From a virus, in the IMG/VR virus record IMGVR_UViG_3300017750_000125, positions 1 to 23,089 of that record: a stretch of 23,089 nt of DNA; one strand, given 5' to 3'. Below the pieces are notes generated by a model. It had not been told where the DNA came from. It was given only the letters and a program-made list of their open reading frames with translations, and made no database searches. Shown piece by piece: positions 1 through 8,766 of the stretch; positions within the stretch are counted from its first letter, which is position 1; every line of letters starts with the position of its first letter. The position numbers were made by a program, and so were the translations under genes.

Positions 1-41
1 ACAAGGTTTGCCAAATCTTCTGTGACGAAACCCCTGACTAA
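1..41 (+). CDS. C-terminal end of an upstream gene (partial)
   Basis: An open frame enters from the left edge (codons starting at base 3) and ends at TAA 39-41, giving the tail KVCQIFCDETPD. A Shine-Dalgarno-like AGGAG follows at once and serves the next gene, as expected at the end of a phage gene. The piece is too short to assign a function. By position before a structural protein and a terminator it could be the end of a head gene, but that is inference. Confidence 0.45.
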   Translation, partial: KVCQIFCDETPD

Positions 42-54
42 TAGGAGCTAAAAG

Positions 55-534
55 ATGACTACTAAAAACTCAGACTTAGTAGCGAATCTTGAGGCATCCC
101 CTCAAGTCGCTAACGATGCCCAGCAACTACACGGCGTAATCCGTGTGGCTCAGGGAAACGTAGCCTTGGCTGCTGGTGATAGCACTGACGATGATATCGT
201 TATGCTTGCACCGATTCCAAGCAACGCATCCATTGTATCTCTGCAAGTAGGCACAGATGCTTTAGGTGGAAGCTGCACATACAATGTTGGTATCTACACA
301 GATGCTGGCGCTGTTAAAGACGAGGACTTCTTTGCTACAACCGTTTCTGACGGCGCAGCATTAGCAGAACTTCGTTACGAGGCCGCTGACCTAAACACTA
401 CAGGCCAGAAGATGTACACAATGGCTGGTGATAGTTCTGACCCAGGCGGGTTCTACTACGTTGCCGCAACTTTCAATGCGACAGGTGGAACTGCTGGTGA
501 CATGGCTTTTGTCATCCAGTACGTTGTAAACTAA
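55..534 (+). CDS. putative virion structural protein (head-associated)
   Basis: A 159-residue, acidic protein rich in Ala, Gly and Thr, with alternating hydrophobic stretches typical of a beta-sandwich. It has no signal peptide and no membrane segment. The start is ATG 55 with AGGAG at 43-47, seven bases away. It is the last gene before a strong terminator and precedes the tail genes, a place where T7-like phages carry capsid or head-decoration genes. I recognise the general look from marine podoviruses but no named family. A head decoration or head-fibre role is inference from composition and position. Confidence 0.6.
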   Translation: MTTKNSDLVANLEASPQVANDAQQLHGVIRVAQGNVALAAGDSTDDDIVMLAPIPSNASIVSLQVGTDALGGSCTYNVGIYTDAGAVKDEDFFATTVSDGAALAELRYEAADLNTTGQKMYTMAGDSSDPGGFYYVAATFNATGGTAGDMAFVIQYVVN

Positions 535-540
535 ACAATG

Positions 541-574
541 TGGGGGGCGGTTCCGCCGCCTCCCATACATTTTT
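541..574 (+). terminator. intrinsic terminator after the head-gene block
   Basis: A ten-base-pair stem (541-550 with 556-565, one G-T pair, otherwise fully matched and almost all G-C) closes a five-base loop (551-555). Five T residues follow at 570-574 after a short TACA spacer. It lies seven bases after the stop of the structural gene and just before the SD of the next gene. T7 has its major terminator in the equivalent place behind the capsid gene. Here it would lower transcription of tail and internal genes relative to head genes. Confidence 0.8.
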
Positions 575-583
575 GGAGGGGAT

Positions 584-952
584 ATGATGAAGCCGTGCGG
601 AGACTTCCGCTGGGATTTAGAAGTAGGTCAGATAGCTGAACAATGGCTGGGCGGCATACTCAGTGGAAACACTATAGAGGTAAAAAGGGATTTTGTAGCT
701 TCACGGACGGGAAATGTGTTTGTGGAGTTTTTTTGTAGAAACAAACCAAGTGGCATAGCTACAACACAAGCAACACATTGGGCGTTTATACTTGATGATG
801 AAACTGTGGTATTGTTACCAACAGATAAGTTAAAGATTATAGCAAGAGAAGCATATAGGAAACGTGGCCCTGTTATGGGCGGCGAGAAGAATTTAAGCAA
901 GGGCGTACTGATTAGAGTTGAAAGGCTAGTAAACCATGCCATCAGTTGTTGA
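584..952 (+). CDS. small PD-(D/E)XK nuclease-like protein
   Basis: A 122-residue protein. The N-terminal helix carries E19, followed by IEVKRD (31-36), a TGN turn-like segment (as RTGN, 41-44), VEF (47-49) and SGI-TTQATHW (56-66). This order resembles small phage PD-(D/E)XK or Holliday-junction-resolvase-like proteins, with E19, E32, K34, D36 and E48 as possible metal-site residues. No residue is proven, and which acidic pair is catalytic is unclear. The SD GGAGGGG at 575-581 lies two bases before ATG 584 and five before the in-frame ATG 587, so 587 may be the true start. Its end overlaps the next gene by 17 bases. In a head-to-tail gene block it could act in DNA packaging or resolution, which is inference. 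Confidence 0.5.
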   Translation: MMKPCGDFRWDLEVGQIAEQWLGGILSGNTIEVKRDFVASRTGNVFVEFFCRNKPSGIATTQATHWAFILDDETVVLLPTDKLKIIAREAYRKRGPVMGGEKNLSKGVLIRVERLVNHAISC

Positions 953-1532
953 TATATGTAACCAATCACTAGACTTGCTAGGCGCTGCTACTATTACAGC
1001 CCTAACAGAAAACTCTAAAGAAGCCAGGCTTTGTAACAGAAACTTTGAGTTAATCCGTGACTCAGTTCTACGCGCACACCCTTGGAACGTAGCTGTCACT
1101 AGAAAGTCATTACCTCAAGACACTGACACTCCGGCATTTGGTTTTAACTTCCAGTACACACTGCCGACAGACCCGTATTGCTTACGGCTTTTGTCATTCT
1201 GGGATACCAGTGTAGACAACGAGATTGCGGCTTATGACAGCAATGTCATGTACAAGATTGAGGGCCGTAAGATTTTGTCTAATGAAACTGTTTGTAAAAT
1301 TATATACATAGGCCGTGAGACTGACACAGAACAGTATGATTCTTTATTAACATCTACCATAGCGCACAGGCTGGCCTCTGAAATTGCTTACGGAGTTACA
1401 GGCAGTTCTACTTTGGCGCAGGGGATGCAGGGATTGTACGAGCAAAGATTACGAGAAGCCAAATCAATAGACGCTATGGAAGGATACCCAGAACAGCCAA
1501 TCGCAGACACCTTTACTAACTTTAGGTTGTAA
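936..1532 (+). CDS. tail tubular protein A-like (head-tail connector)
   Basis: A 198-residue protein starting with VDICNQSLDLLGA, followed by LTENSKEARLCNRNFELIRDSVLRAHPWNVA (split here: the key part is ARLCN, then R-D-x-VLR-x-HPWN). This N-terminal helical signature is typical of T7 gp11-like tail tubular A and related head-tail joining proteins, which form the ring between portal and tail nozzle. T7 gp11 is of similar length (196 residues). It sits directly before the tail tubular B-like gene, the T7 order (gp11-gp12), with a one-base gap between its stop and the next ATG. It is likely co-translated with that partner. Confidence 0.75.
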   Translation: MPSVVDICNQSLDLLGAATITALTENSKEARLCNRNFELIRDSVLRAHPWNVAVTRKSLPQDTDTPAFGFNFQYTLPTDPYCLRLLSFWDTSVDNEIAAYDSNVMYKIEGRKILSNETVCKIIYIGRETDTEQYDSLLTSTIAHRLASEIAYGVTGSSTLAQGMQGLYEQRLREAKSIDAMEGYPEQPIADTFTNFRL

Positions 1533-1533
1533 C

Positions 1534-3945
1534 ATGGCCCGTGTATCCAGCATTATTACAAACTTCCGCGCTGGTGAAATATCGCCAAAGCTAGAAGGTC
1601 GTATTGATTTACAGAAATACAACGAGGCTGCGCAAACGCTAAACAATATGCTGGTGTATCCGTCTGGCGGCGTGACGCGCAGGCCAGGCACATTCTTTGC
1701 TGGGCGTTCTAAGGACGGTGGCAAGGTTCGCCTGATGAACTTTGAGTTCAGTGATGAGCAAGCGTATGTCTTGGAAATGGGTGCAAACTATATTCGCTTC
1801 TACAAAGATGGCGGCTTACTTACTGAGGCCACAAAAACAATTACCGCAATTACCAAAGCCAACCCAGCAGTTGTAACATCTAACGGTCATGGCTTTTCTA
1901 ATGGAGACAGGGTGTTTATTAAGTCAGTTGCTGGTATGACTGAACTAAACAACCAGGAGTTTACTGTAGCCAACACCGCTACGAATACATTTGAACTATC
2001 GGGTGTAAATAGCACTGGCTTTACTACTTACAGTAGTGGCGGCACTGCTGGTAAGATTGTAGAGGTTACTACGACTTACAGCGCCACAGAGGTATTTGAA
2101 TTAAATCATACGCAATCTGCTGATGTTGTTTACCTGGCACACAAAAGCCATGAGCCAGCAAAGCTGACAAGAACGACAGCAACCAGCTTTACAATAGGCG
2201 ACATTGACTTTGTTGATGGGCCATACCTTGATGAGAATGACACCACTACAACTTTGTATGCTTCAGCACAAACAGGCTCTGGAATAACAATTACAGCGTC
2301 TGCGGATTTGTTTACTAGCGCGGATGTGGGTAGGTATATACGTTTTAGAGAAGTGTTAGAAGTCCATTATGATGAATGGGAAGCGTCAAAAAGCTACGCT
2401 AACAATGTAAAAGTTCGTTTCAACGGGCATGTTTACAAACACACTACTGGCAGCACCCAAACCTCTGGAAATACGCCACCAGTTCACCTTGAGGGCAGTG
2501 AGGTGTACGGCGCTTTAACGTGGACATATCAGCATGACGCTAATGGCTACGTTGTAATTACAGGATTTACAAACGCCACATCGGTCACAGCTACAGTAAA
2601 GACTAACGCCATTGGCATTTCAACTTTGCCAGAGCATACGGTTGGTTCTAGTAACGCGACTAAACTGTGGTCATTGGGTGCATTTAACGGCGACCAGGGC
2701 TTCCCACGGGCTGTTGGCTTCTATGAGCAACGATTATACTTTGCTGGCACTACAGGGCAGCCACAGACCATATTTGGCAGTGTGTCGGCAGACTTTGAAA
2801 ACCACACACCAGGCATACTAGATGATGACGCAGTAAACCTAACGATTGCATCTGATAGCGTTAATGTTATTAGACATTTACTGCCAGCCAGATTTTTGCA
2901 AATCCTGACCACAAGTTCAGAGTTTACTTTATCTGGCGGCACAGGTTCCCAGCCAGTTACACCTACAAACGTAAACGTGCTGCGTGAAACAACATTTGGA
3001 ACATCAGACATTAGACCAGTTCGCGCTGGTAACAGCACTATTCTTATCCAGAAGGGCCAAGAGAAAGTTAAAGAGATTACATTTAACTTGGACACTGATG
3101 GATTGTTAGGAATAGATTTGACAATCCTAGCAGACCACATACCACGCGGCGGTCTTACTGATATGGTATGGCAACAGGAACCAGAGTTAATCTTATGGTT
3201 TGTGCATAGTGACGGGCGTTTAGTTGGTCTTACCTATGACCGCGCAAATGCTGCTGTAGGCTGGCATGACCACGCCATTGGCGGTAGCGGGATTGTTGAG
3301 AGTATTACCGCTATTCCATCAGGTGCAGAAGACCAGGTTTATATATCTGTCAAACGTACCATTGATGGTAGCACAGTGCGCCATATTGAGTTTATCAAGA
3401 CTATTGAGTTTGGCGATGATGTAGCTGATGCGTTTTTTGTAGACAGCGGCCTTACCTACGACAGCACAGCTACCAGCACCATTACAGGCTTGAACCACCT
3501 AGAGGGTCAAGTTGTGTCTATTCTGGCTGATGGTGCAACCCACCCAGACAGAACAGTGTCTGGTGGCGCAATTACTTTAGACCGCACCGCGTCAAAAGTG
3601 CATGTAGGTTATTCATACTCCTCAACAGTAGAGACACTAAGGCTAGAGGCTGGCGCTGATGATGGTGTTGCGCAAGGCAAGATAAAGCGTATTCATGGCG
3701 TGACCGCGCGGTTCTTTAACACAGTCGGTGCGGAACTAGGGCCAGATACAGACAACCTGGACAGACTGCCGTTCCGCGACAGTAGCATGGCTATGAATAA
3801 AGCAGTGCCGTTGTTCACGGGAGATAAAGAAATATATTTTCCATCTGGATACGAGACTGATGCAAGGGTTGTAGTAAGGCAGTCGCAGCCATTACCTATG
3901 ACAGTGCTGGCAATCATGCGGAGGTCAAATACTTTCGATGCTTAG
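1534..3945 (+). CDS. tail tubular protein B-like (tail nozzle) with inserted domains
   Basis: An 803-residue protein, close to T7 gp12 (794). The N-terminus has FRAGEISPKLEGR-D-xxKY (11-29) and GGVTRRPGT (45-53), the usual opening of nozzle or stabilisation proteins of podoviruses. The segment GFPRAVGFYEQRLYFAGT (389-406) is another family hallmark. Two extra modules are visible. Residues 103-174 (VVTSNGHGFSNGDRVFI, then GSGGTAG-like end) match the E1 FCCH-type beta domain found in phage tails. Residues 279-332 have a W-x5-Y-x5-V-x3-G-x2-Y pattern ending in P-P and W330, like CBM5/12 carbohydrate-binding folds. It would form the tail nozzle and may touch cell-surface polysaccharide. The next gene overlaps its end by eight bases. 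Confidence 0.8.
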   Translation: MARVSSIITNFRAGEISPKLEGRIDLQKYNEAAQTLNNMLVYPSGGVTRRPGTFFAGRSKDGGKVRLMNFEFSDEQAYVLEMGANYIRFYKDGGLLTEATKTITAITKANPAVVTSNGHGFSNGDRVFIKSVAGMTELNNQEFTVANTATNTFELSGVNSTGFTTYSSGGTAGKIVEVTTTYSATEVFELNHTQSADVVYLAHKSHEPAKLTRTTATSFTIGDIDFVDGPYLDENDTTTTLYASAQTGSGITITASADLFTSADVGRYIRFREVLEVHYDEWEASKSYANNVKVRFNGHVYKHTTGSTQTSGNTPPVHLEGSEVYGALTWTYQHDANGYVVITGFTNATSVTATVKTNAIGISTLPEHTVGSSNATKLWSLGAFNGDQGFPRAVGFYEQRLYFAGTTGQPQTIFGSVSADFENHTPGILDDDAVNLTIASDSVNVIRHLLPARFLQILTTSSEFTLSGGTGSQPVTPTNVNVLRETTFGTSDIRPVRAGNSTILIQKGQEKVKEITFNLDTDGLLGIDLTILADHIPRGGLTDMVWQQEPELILWFVHSDGRLVGLTYDRANAAVGWHDHAIGGSGIVESITAIPSGAEDQVYISVKRTIDGSTVRHIEFIKTIEFGDDVADAFFVDSGLTYDSTATSTITGLNHLEGQVVSILADGATHPDRTVSGGAITLDRTASKVHVGYSYSSTVETLRLEAGADDGVAQGKIKRIHGVTARFFNTVGAELGPDTDNLDRLPFRDSSMAMNKAVPLFTGDKEIYFPSGYETDARVVVRQSQPLPMTVLAIMRRSNTFDA

Positions 3946-4360
3946 GATTGTGCCATTTAACTCTAGTCTTATTAACAGCATTGAGACTGACTTTGACTTC
4001 CCAGAAAGCATGAGGGCTGCATTTGACAACGGGCAGCAAGTGATTGGCTATGCAATCATGGGCGACAAGGACGTTGTTGCTGTTGGTGGCATACATGAGA
4101 TGTGGGCTGGTGTTGGCGAAGGCTGGGTTGTTTTGTCTAAGCATGCACCGAAATGGAAGCTGTCACTAGCTAGGTATGCTAAGACACTGTTTAGTAGTAT
4201 ACTGGCAACAACGAGTTTACATCGTGTGCAAGCTAGTATTCACATGGGAGACCCAGAGGCGATTAGGTTTGCTAGATGGATGGGATTTGAAGATGAAGGT
4301 ATTATGTACAAGTTTGGGCCAGACGGTAGTGACTATTACCGCATGGCAAGGGTGTTGTAA
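3938..4360 (+). CDS. GNAT-like internal virion protein (T7 gp13-like)
   Basis: A 140-residue protein; T7 gp13 has 138. The C-terminal half, HRVQASIHMGDPEAIRFARWMGFEDEG (the run from 95 to 121), is the usual beta4-alpha4 end of a GNAT acetyltransferase fold, where a helix carrying A-x-R-x-A-x-x-MGF follows the acetyl-CoA-binding part. The canonical Q/RxxGxG/A loop is not obvious, so activity is doubtful. Phages of this group carry such GNAT-like proteins at the gp13 position, just before gp14. GGAGGT at 3920-3925 is about 12 bases before the ATG. The role as a minor virion or assembly factor is inferred from position. Confidence 0.65.
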   Translation: MLRIVPFNSSLINSIETDFDFPESMRAAFDNGQQVIGYAIMGDKDVVAVGGIHEMWAGVGEGWVVLSKHAPKWKLSLARYAKTLFSSILATTSLHRVQASIHMGDPEAIRFARWMGFEDEGIMYKFGPDGSDYYRMARVL

Positions 4361-4812
4361 TGTCTGCTGAATTAGCACAAGGCGGTTCACTTCTTGGTGG
4401 ATTTTTAGGCTTTAAGGGAAACCAAGCCGCTGCAAAACAGGCTAAAGCTACGGCTGAGTTTAATGCACAAGTCGCAGAGAACGAGGCAGTTATCCTGCGC
4501 CGCCGTAAGGTTGACGAAGAAGCAAATATGCGTGACCAATCCGAAAGGATTACTGCATCTGCAAATGTCGCGACTGCTGCCTCTGGTATACAGATGTCAG
4601 GAAGCGCACTGCAAGCTGCCGCTGATTCATATTTCAACACTGAAATGGACGCATTAAAAATACAATACGCTGGTGACATAGAGGAAACAGCAAAAGCATC
4701 TGAGGCAGCATTAACCCGCGCCACAGGCCGTGCCAAAGCATCTGCCTACAAACTGGCATCATATCAATCCCTGTTGGCTGGCGGTACGCAAGCAGCAACC
4801 ATAGGCACATGA
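4360..4812 (+). CDS. internal virion protein B-like (T7 gp14-like)
   Basis: A 150-residue Ala-rich, mostly helical protein. A short Gly-rich hydrophobic N-terminus (SLLGGFLGFKGN, 9-20) is followed by a long charged helix (23-60), then ASGIQMSGSALQ and another helix. The pattern glycine-hydrophobic start, AAAKQAKATAEFNAQVAENEA-type coiled coil, GI-xxxGS-A is common to gp14-like ejection proteins of podoviruses. The start is in a TAATG overlap with the gp13-like gene. In T7 the gp14, gp15 and gp16 proteins leave the head with the DNA and build the channel across the envelope. T7 gp14 is longer (196 residues). Confidence 0.65.
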   Translation: MSAELAQGGSLLGGFLGFKGNQAAAKQAKATAEFNAQVAENEAVILRRRKVDEEANMRDQSERITASANVATAASGIQMSGSALQAAADSYFNTEMDALKIQYAGDIEETAKASEAALTRATGRAKASAYKLASYQSLLAGGTQAATIGT

Positions 4813-4819
4813 GGTAGTA

Positions 4820-7042
4820 ATGCCAAAGATTCCAGTATATGAACAGCAAGTACAATTAGCAGCAGGGCCACTAGGCCCAAGGGCGGGTGCTGGCCTTGAA
4901 GCACCTGGGCAGGCTTTGGCTAGTTTTGGGAAACAGGTTGGCGATGTTGCGTATCAATTCGGTATGATGGAAAAAAAGACTCAATCAGAAGAAGCCAAAA
5001 ACGCAGCTATATCTGAGTATCTACCAAAAGCACAGACCTTAATAGACAACCCAAAAAGTAGCACAGTGAGTGGGTTTGATATTGAAGCTGGCGCATTTAA
5101 GAAAGATGCTGTTGCCTCTGTAAACGCCAGGACAGACCTTACGGAAAGCCAAAAAAGATTTGTCAGAAACAATTTAGTAAAATCTATAGATAGCAAAATG
5201 TCTATTGGGCGGTCTAAGGTTTTTACCGAACAACAGGCAAACAGAAAAAACCAAGCAGAAACTGCCATAGGGTTCCTGTTAGATGAGGCTGTTACTAATC
5301 CAAACATGCGTTCTTTGACTATGAAAAGCATACACGACATTATTGACAATGGTTCTTCTGACGGTCTGAACTTAGGCTGGACACGGGAAAGTGTTGATTT
5401 AGAAATAGACAAAAGGGAAATACTGTCAGAAACAACGGATGAAAAAAGGCCAATTACATACTTTCAACAGGAAAGAGACAAAATCCTTAACGGTGAGGGA
5501 CGCGGCAAGGGGAAAAACGCGCCAACAAGACAAGTCTTGTCTCGCATGTATGACACTCATATAAACTATTTAAAAGGGCCACTGACAGCAGAGGCAAATG
5601 CAATGGCAAAGAACGCTATCGCCTCTATGGTAATAGACGGAAAAGGTGCTAAACAAGGTGCAAAAGCAGTAAGCATGCTTCGTCAAGCTGGGCAAGAAGC
5701 CCTTGCTATAGACGCTGAAAATCAACTTGCAGCCGCTGAAAGCACCTTTCAAACAGTTGATTCATTGACATTTTCTAGCCCCGAACAGGTAAACGCCGCA
5801 AGAGACACCTTACGCGCTGAGGCTAGGGCTGCCTCTGGCACAGACAAGGCTTCCACAAAACTTTTGCAAATAGAACAGTTTGAGAAAGCTATTCAGGAAA
5901 GACAAAGAAGGCTTGATACAGACCCAGTAGGCTACATAATTGAAAACTTCAAAAGAAAGTTTACTAGTGTAGACCCGTCAAAAGCCCCATCAGCAGACTC
6001 GATAATTGTAGCGCAAACAGAAATGGGCATACCAGAAAACCAGCTTAAAGTCTTTACTGCAAAACAAGTAAACGACTTCAACACAAAGGTAGGACAGGCA
6101 CAAACTCCAAGTGATGTTGATGATGTGCTTATAGAGTTTGGGTTAAAAACAGCAGATGGCGTTACTGTGTCTGGCGAGGTCACGGATGTTGGAATGAGGC
6201 AGCTTAGGGCCAATGGCATGTCTTTGCCTATGAATTATGTAGCAAATTCACCAGACAGCCCTATGTCTGCCGTTCTGCTGCAATCAGCTTTGCCTGGTGC
6301 AATAGAAATAAACGTAAGTTCTGCAAACAAGGATATGTTAATTTCGTCAATAACCACTAACCAGTCTGTTGCGACACATCTTAAATCTATGTTGGGTGGT
6401 TCGTTTGTTGACTTCCAAGGCAATACTATTAGGGCAGCAGCGGCTGACACGACTGGCATGCGTGAAGCACGGCAGCAGCATATAAAAATGCTTTCTGACC
6501 TTACAGTTTACTTAATTCAAAAAGACAGCAAAAGCTTATCTGGCGACCAAAGAATAGATATGGGAACCATTCAAACTTACATAGACCAGGCCGCGACTAT
6601 CTTTGAAGAAAGATACTCTTACATAGACAACTTTCCTAATGAAAATGTGTCTCTTAGGCTTCCGAAAACTATGGCAGCTAAAACAGGTTTTATAAAACAA
6701 AGGTTAGCTTTGGCTGTGTCAGAGCTAAAAAACAATGATGTTTATTTTAGACCAAAACGCGAAGGTCAAACAGAGGCTGAGTATAATATTGAAAAGAATG
6801 TTTACTTAACCGAAGTCAAGAAGGGCTTTGGCTGGACTGTATCTAGTGATGGAAAGAACGCTATACTATTAGACCAAAACGCTGGGGCGGTAATTAGTTC
6901 TGATGGCGCGCCTATTGTAAAAAGTTTGTATGATATACTTCTTATACAAGAAAAACAGCAAGCTACAATAGAAGCGAACGTAGGCACAAGACGTACAATT
7001 GATTCTGCTTCTGGAGACTTTGGCGATGTCGAGGCGTTTTGA
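4820..7042 (+). CDS. large internal virion protein (T7 gp15-sized)
   Basis: A 740-residue protein (T7 gp15 has 747), helical and rich in Lys, Gln and Ala. It has no signal peptide and no convincing membrane segment. The N-terminus (MPKIPVYEQQVQL, then GPLGPRAGAGLEAPGQAL) is a style I know from ejection-protein genes of podoviruses: a short P-x-Y-EQQV motif, then a Gly/Ala stretch and a long coiled region. No catalytic motif was found. It lies seven bases after the gp14-like gene and overlaps the next gene by one base at ATG 7042. A core or ejection role follows from length, order and composition and is not proved by a domain. Confidence 0.6.
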   Translation: MPKIPVYEQQVQLAAGPLGPRAGAGLEAPGQALASFGKQVGDVAYQFGMMEKKTQSEEAKNAAISEYLPKAQTLIDNPKSSTVSGFDIEAGAFKKDAVASVNARTDLTESQKRFVRNNLVKSIDSKMSIGRSKVFTEQQANRKNQAETAIGFLLDEAVTNPNMRSLTMKSIHDIIDNGSSDGLNLGWTRESVDLEIDKREILSETTDEKRPITYFQQERDKILNGEGRGKGKNAPTRQVLSRMYDTHINYLKGPLTAEANAMAKNAIASMVIDGKGAKQGAKAVSMLRQAGQEALAIDAENQLAAAESTFQTVDSLTFSSPEQVNAARDTLRAEARAASGTDKASTKLLQIEQFEKAIQERQRRLDTDPVGYIIENFKRKFTSVDPSKAPSADSIIVAQTEMGIPENQLKVFTAKQVNDFNTKVGQAQTPSDVDDVLIEFGLKTADGVTVSGEVTDVGMRQLRANGMSLPMNYVANSPDSPMSAVLLQSALPGAIEINVSSANKDMLISSITTNQSVATHLKSMLGGSFVDFQGNTIRAAAADTTGMREARQQHIKMLSDLTVYLIQKDSKSLSGDQRIDMGTIQTYIDQAATIFEERYSYIDNFPNENVSLRLPKTMAAKTGFIKQRLALAVSELKNNDVYFRPKREGQTEAEYNIEKNVYLTEVKKGFGWTVSSDGKNAILLDQNAGAVISSDGAPIVKSLYDILLIQEKQQATIEANVGTRRTIDSASGDFGDVEAF

Positions 7043-8766
7043 TGGACATTTACTACCCACCAGTTAACTTATCAAAATCTCATGTAGACAACTATTTTGA
7101 GTACACTCCGGCTGACACTAGAGATGTAATAAGCACACGTTTTATGAGTGGGGCTACATTCGGTCACAACAGTTTAAGTGCTGTAGGGCAAGCTGTTGGG
7201 CGGCAATTTTACAACGAAAACACGCTTACAGTAGATGAGTACAATGATAGCCAGTATTTTAGACCAGGGATTAAAGTACCACAAACAGGCGTAAGGGAAA
7301 GTGTAGCCCGTTCTTTGTCTGAAGCCTACGATAGACGGTACACCAGAGACCTCACACTGTCTCGCGCACAAAGAACATTTGGCGTTGGCGCTGCTGGTTT
7401 AAGCGCAGAGATTGTAGGAAGTGTATTCGATTACACAAACATAGGTGTTGCTATAGCTGCGCCTTTGGCTGTTGGCTTATACGCCCCTGCCCGTGCTGCT
7501 GCAATTGCGGCTACGTCAGGCATAACAGCAAGGTTTGGCACAACAGCGGGGCGCGTAGCTGCTGGTGCTGGTGAAGCAGCCTTAGCTGGGGTTGCGTTTG
7601 AAGCTGGTATTGCGTTACCAGGCGCTTACTTACAGCAAGACCCTGATTATGGTTTAATGGATGCGTTTATTAACGTGACTGCTGGTGCAATTTTAGGTGG
7701 TGCTGTAACAGGCATAGGCGGCAAACTAACGGACGTTTTTGCCCGTGCAAAGCCAGAAACCGTGCAAGCTGCATACGAAACATCTTTGGGTCAACTTGCT
7801 ACTGGGCAGCCAGTAAACGTAACGCCTGTTTTAAAAACTGACCCAGCACTTAACTTTGAATACAAACGCGAACTAGATATAAAAACAAACCGCGTATTAC
7901 AGACCATTGATGAAGCGCCTTTAGAAGTTCCAGGAAAAACTAAAGAACTGCCTCCTGCCTTGAAAGCAGCAAAGAAAAAGCCATCGACAAACTTAAACCA
8001 GTTTATAATAAAAAAGGGTGGAATTAACCCTAAAACTGTTGGTGTAGCAAATTTGCTAGAGAGGCTTCAGTCTAGCGGGTTTCGTGTTCTAAACAACAAG
8101 GGAATGACCCTAGAACAGATGAAGGATGCCGCACAAGAAGAAGGCTTCTTCCCTTCAAAGGTAGATACATTTAATACTGAGGTTGAGTTTGATGAATTTG
8201 TCGATGCTGTAGAGACAGATGCAGCAACAAAAAGCTGGTATAGCGACTTTGATGCAGAAGCTATGGCTTATAGAGAGGCGACAGAGTTAGAGGAAAGAGT
8301 TGCAGAGTTAGGCATAGACCCGCGTGGACTAAGTGATGAAGAATTGTTTGATGAAATAACTATTGCTGAAAATTCAATTACAGAAGAACAGCTAATAGCC
8401 ATAGAGAAATCAAAAGGCCCAGGCGTAACTGAACAAGAACTGCATGCAGAAATAGCAAGAGTGCAGTCGATGAATATGGAAGAACTAGGTCTGCAAGACT
8501 TTAACGACTTTCTAAAAACTGTGACGCAAGAAGCTGTAGACTTTGATAAGGCGCGAGTTTCCGTTGATAGCGAGATTGCCGAGTTTAACAAACAGATTGA
8601 GTTGTTAGAGGATGAGGTGAGGTTTATGGCTGACAATGAGTTAATAGACGATGCAACGCTTGTGGAATTAGATGAGTGGTCTGCTTATGTTGAGCGTTCT
8701 GAAAAATTAGACGATGTATTTGGCGCGGGTGCGCGGTGTGTTATGGGGAGTTTGACCGTTGGCTAG
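7042..8766 (+). CDS. internal virion/ejection protein with hydrophobic Gly-Ala segment
   Basis: A 574-residue protein starting at ATG 7042. The open frame also has TTG at 7039, but GAGG at 7031-7034 and the TGATG overlap favour the ATG. Residues about 114-230 form a long Ala/Gly-rich hydrophobic stretch (GLSAEIVGS, AIAAPLAVGLYAPARAAAIAA, later AGAILGGAVTGIGG) able to insert in membranes. The C-terminal third is very acidic and probably coiled. This layout is common in phage ejection proteins and in large polyvalent proteins. No lytic transglycosylase motif is visible. With the next gene (853 residues) it adds up to about the size of T7 gp16 (1318), so the pair may be a split equivalent of gp16. 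Confidence 0.55.
   Translation: MDIYYPPVNLSKSHVDNYFEYTPADTRDVISTRFMSGATFGHNSLSAVGQAVGRQFYNENTLTVDEYNDSQYFRPGIKVPQTGVRESVARSLSEAYDRRYTRDLTLSRAQRTFGVGAAGLSAEIVGSVFDYTNIGVAIAAPLAVGLYAPARAAAIAATSGITARFGTTAGRVAAGAGEAALAGVAFEAGIALPGAYLQQDPDYGLMDAFINVTAGAILGGAVTGIGGKLTDVFARAKPETVQAAYETSLGQLATGQPVNVTPVLKTDPALNFEYKRELDIKTNRVLQTIDEAPLEVPGKTKELPPALKAAKKKPSTNLNQFIIKKGGINPKTVGVANLLERLQSSGFRVLNNKGMTLEQMKDAAQEEGFFPSKVDTFNTEVEFDEFVDAVETDAATKSWYSDFDAEAMAYREATELEERVAELGIDPRGLSDEELFDEITIAENSITEEQLIAIEKSKGPGVTEQELHAEIARVQSMNMEELGLQDFNDFLKTVTQEAVDFDKARVSVDSEIAEFNKQIELLEDEVRFMADNELIDDATLVELDEWSAYVERSEKLDDVFGAGARCVMGSLTVG

Noticed and set aside
2721-3140. Minus-strand open frame of 139 codons within the tail nozzle gene
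   Set aside because: It lies fully inside a well-supported plus gene, has no SD, and its composition (Ser, Val, Pro rich) is that of an antisense shadow.
4302-4736. Minus-strand open frame of 144 codons opposite the gp13/gp14-like genes
   Set aside because: It runs antisense to two genes that fit the T7 order and has no family resemblance; its Ala/Ser-rich composition mirrors the Ala-rich plus frame.
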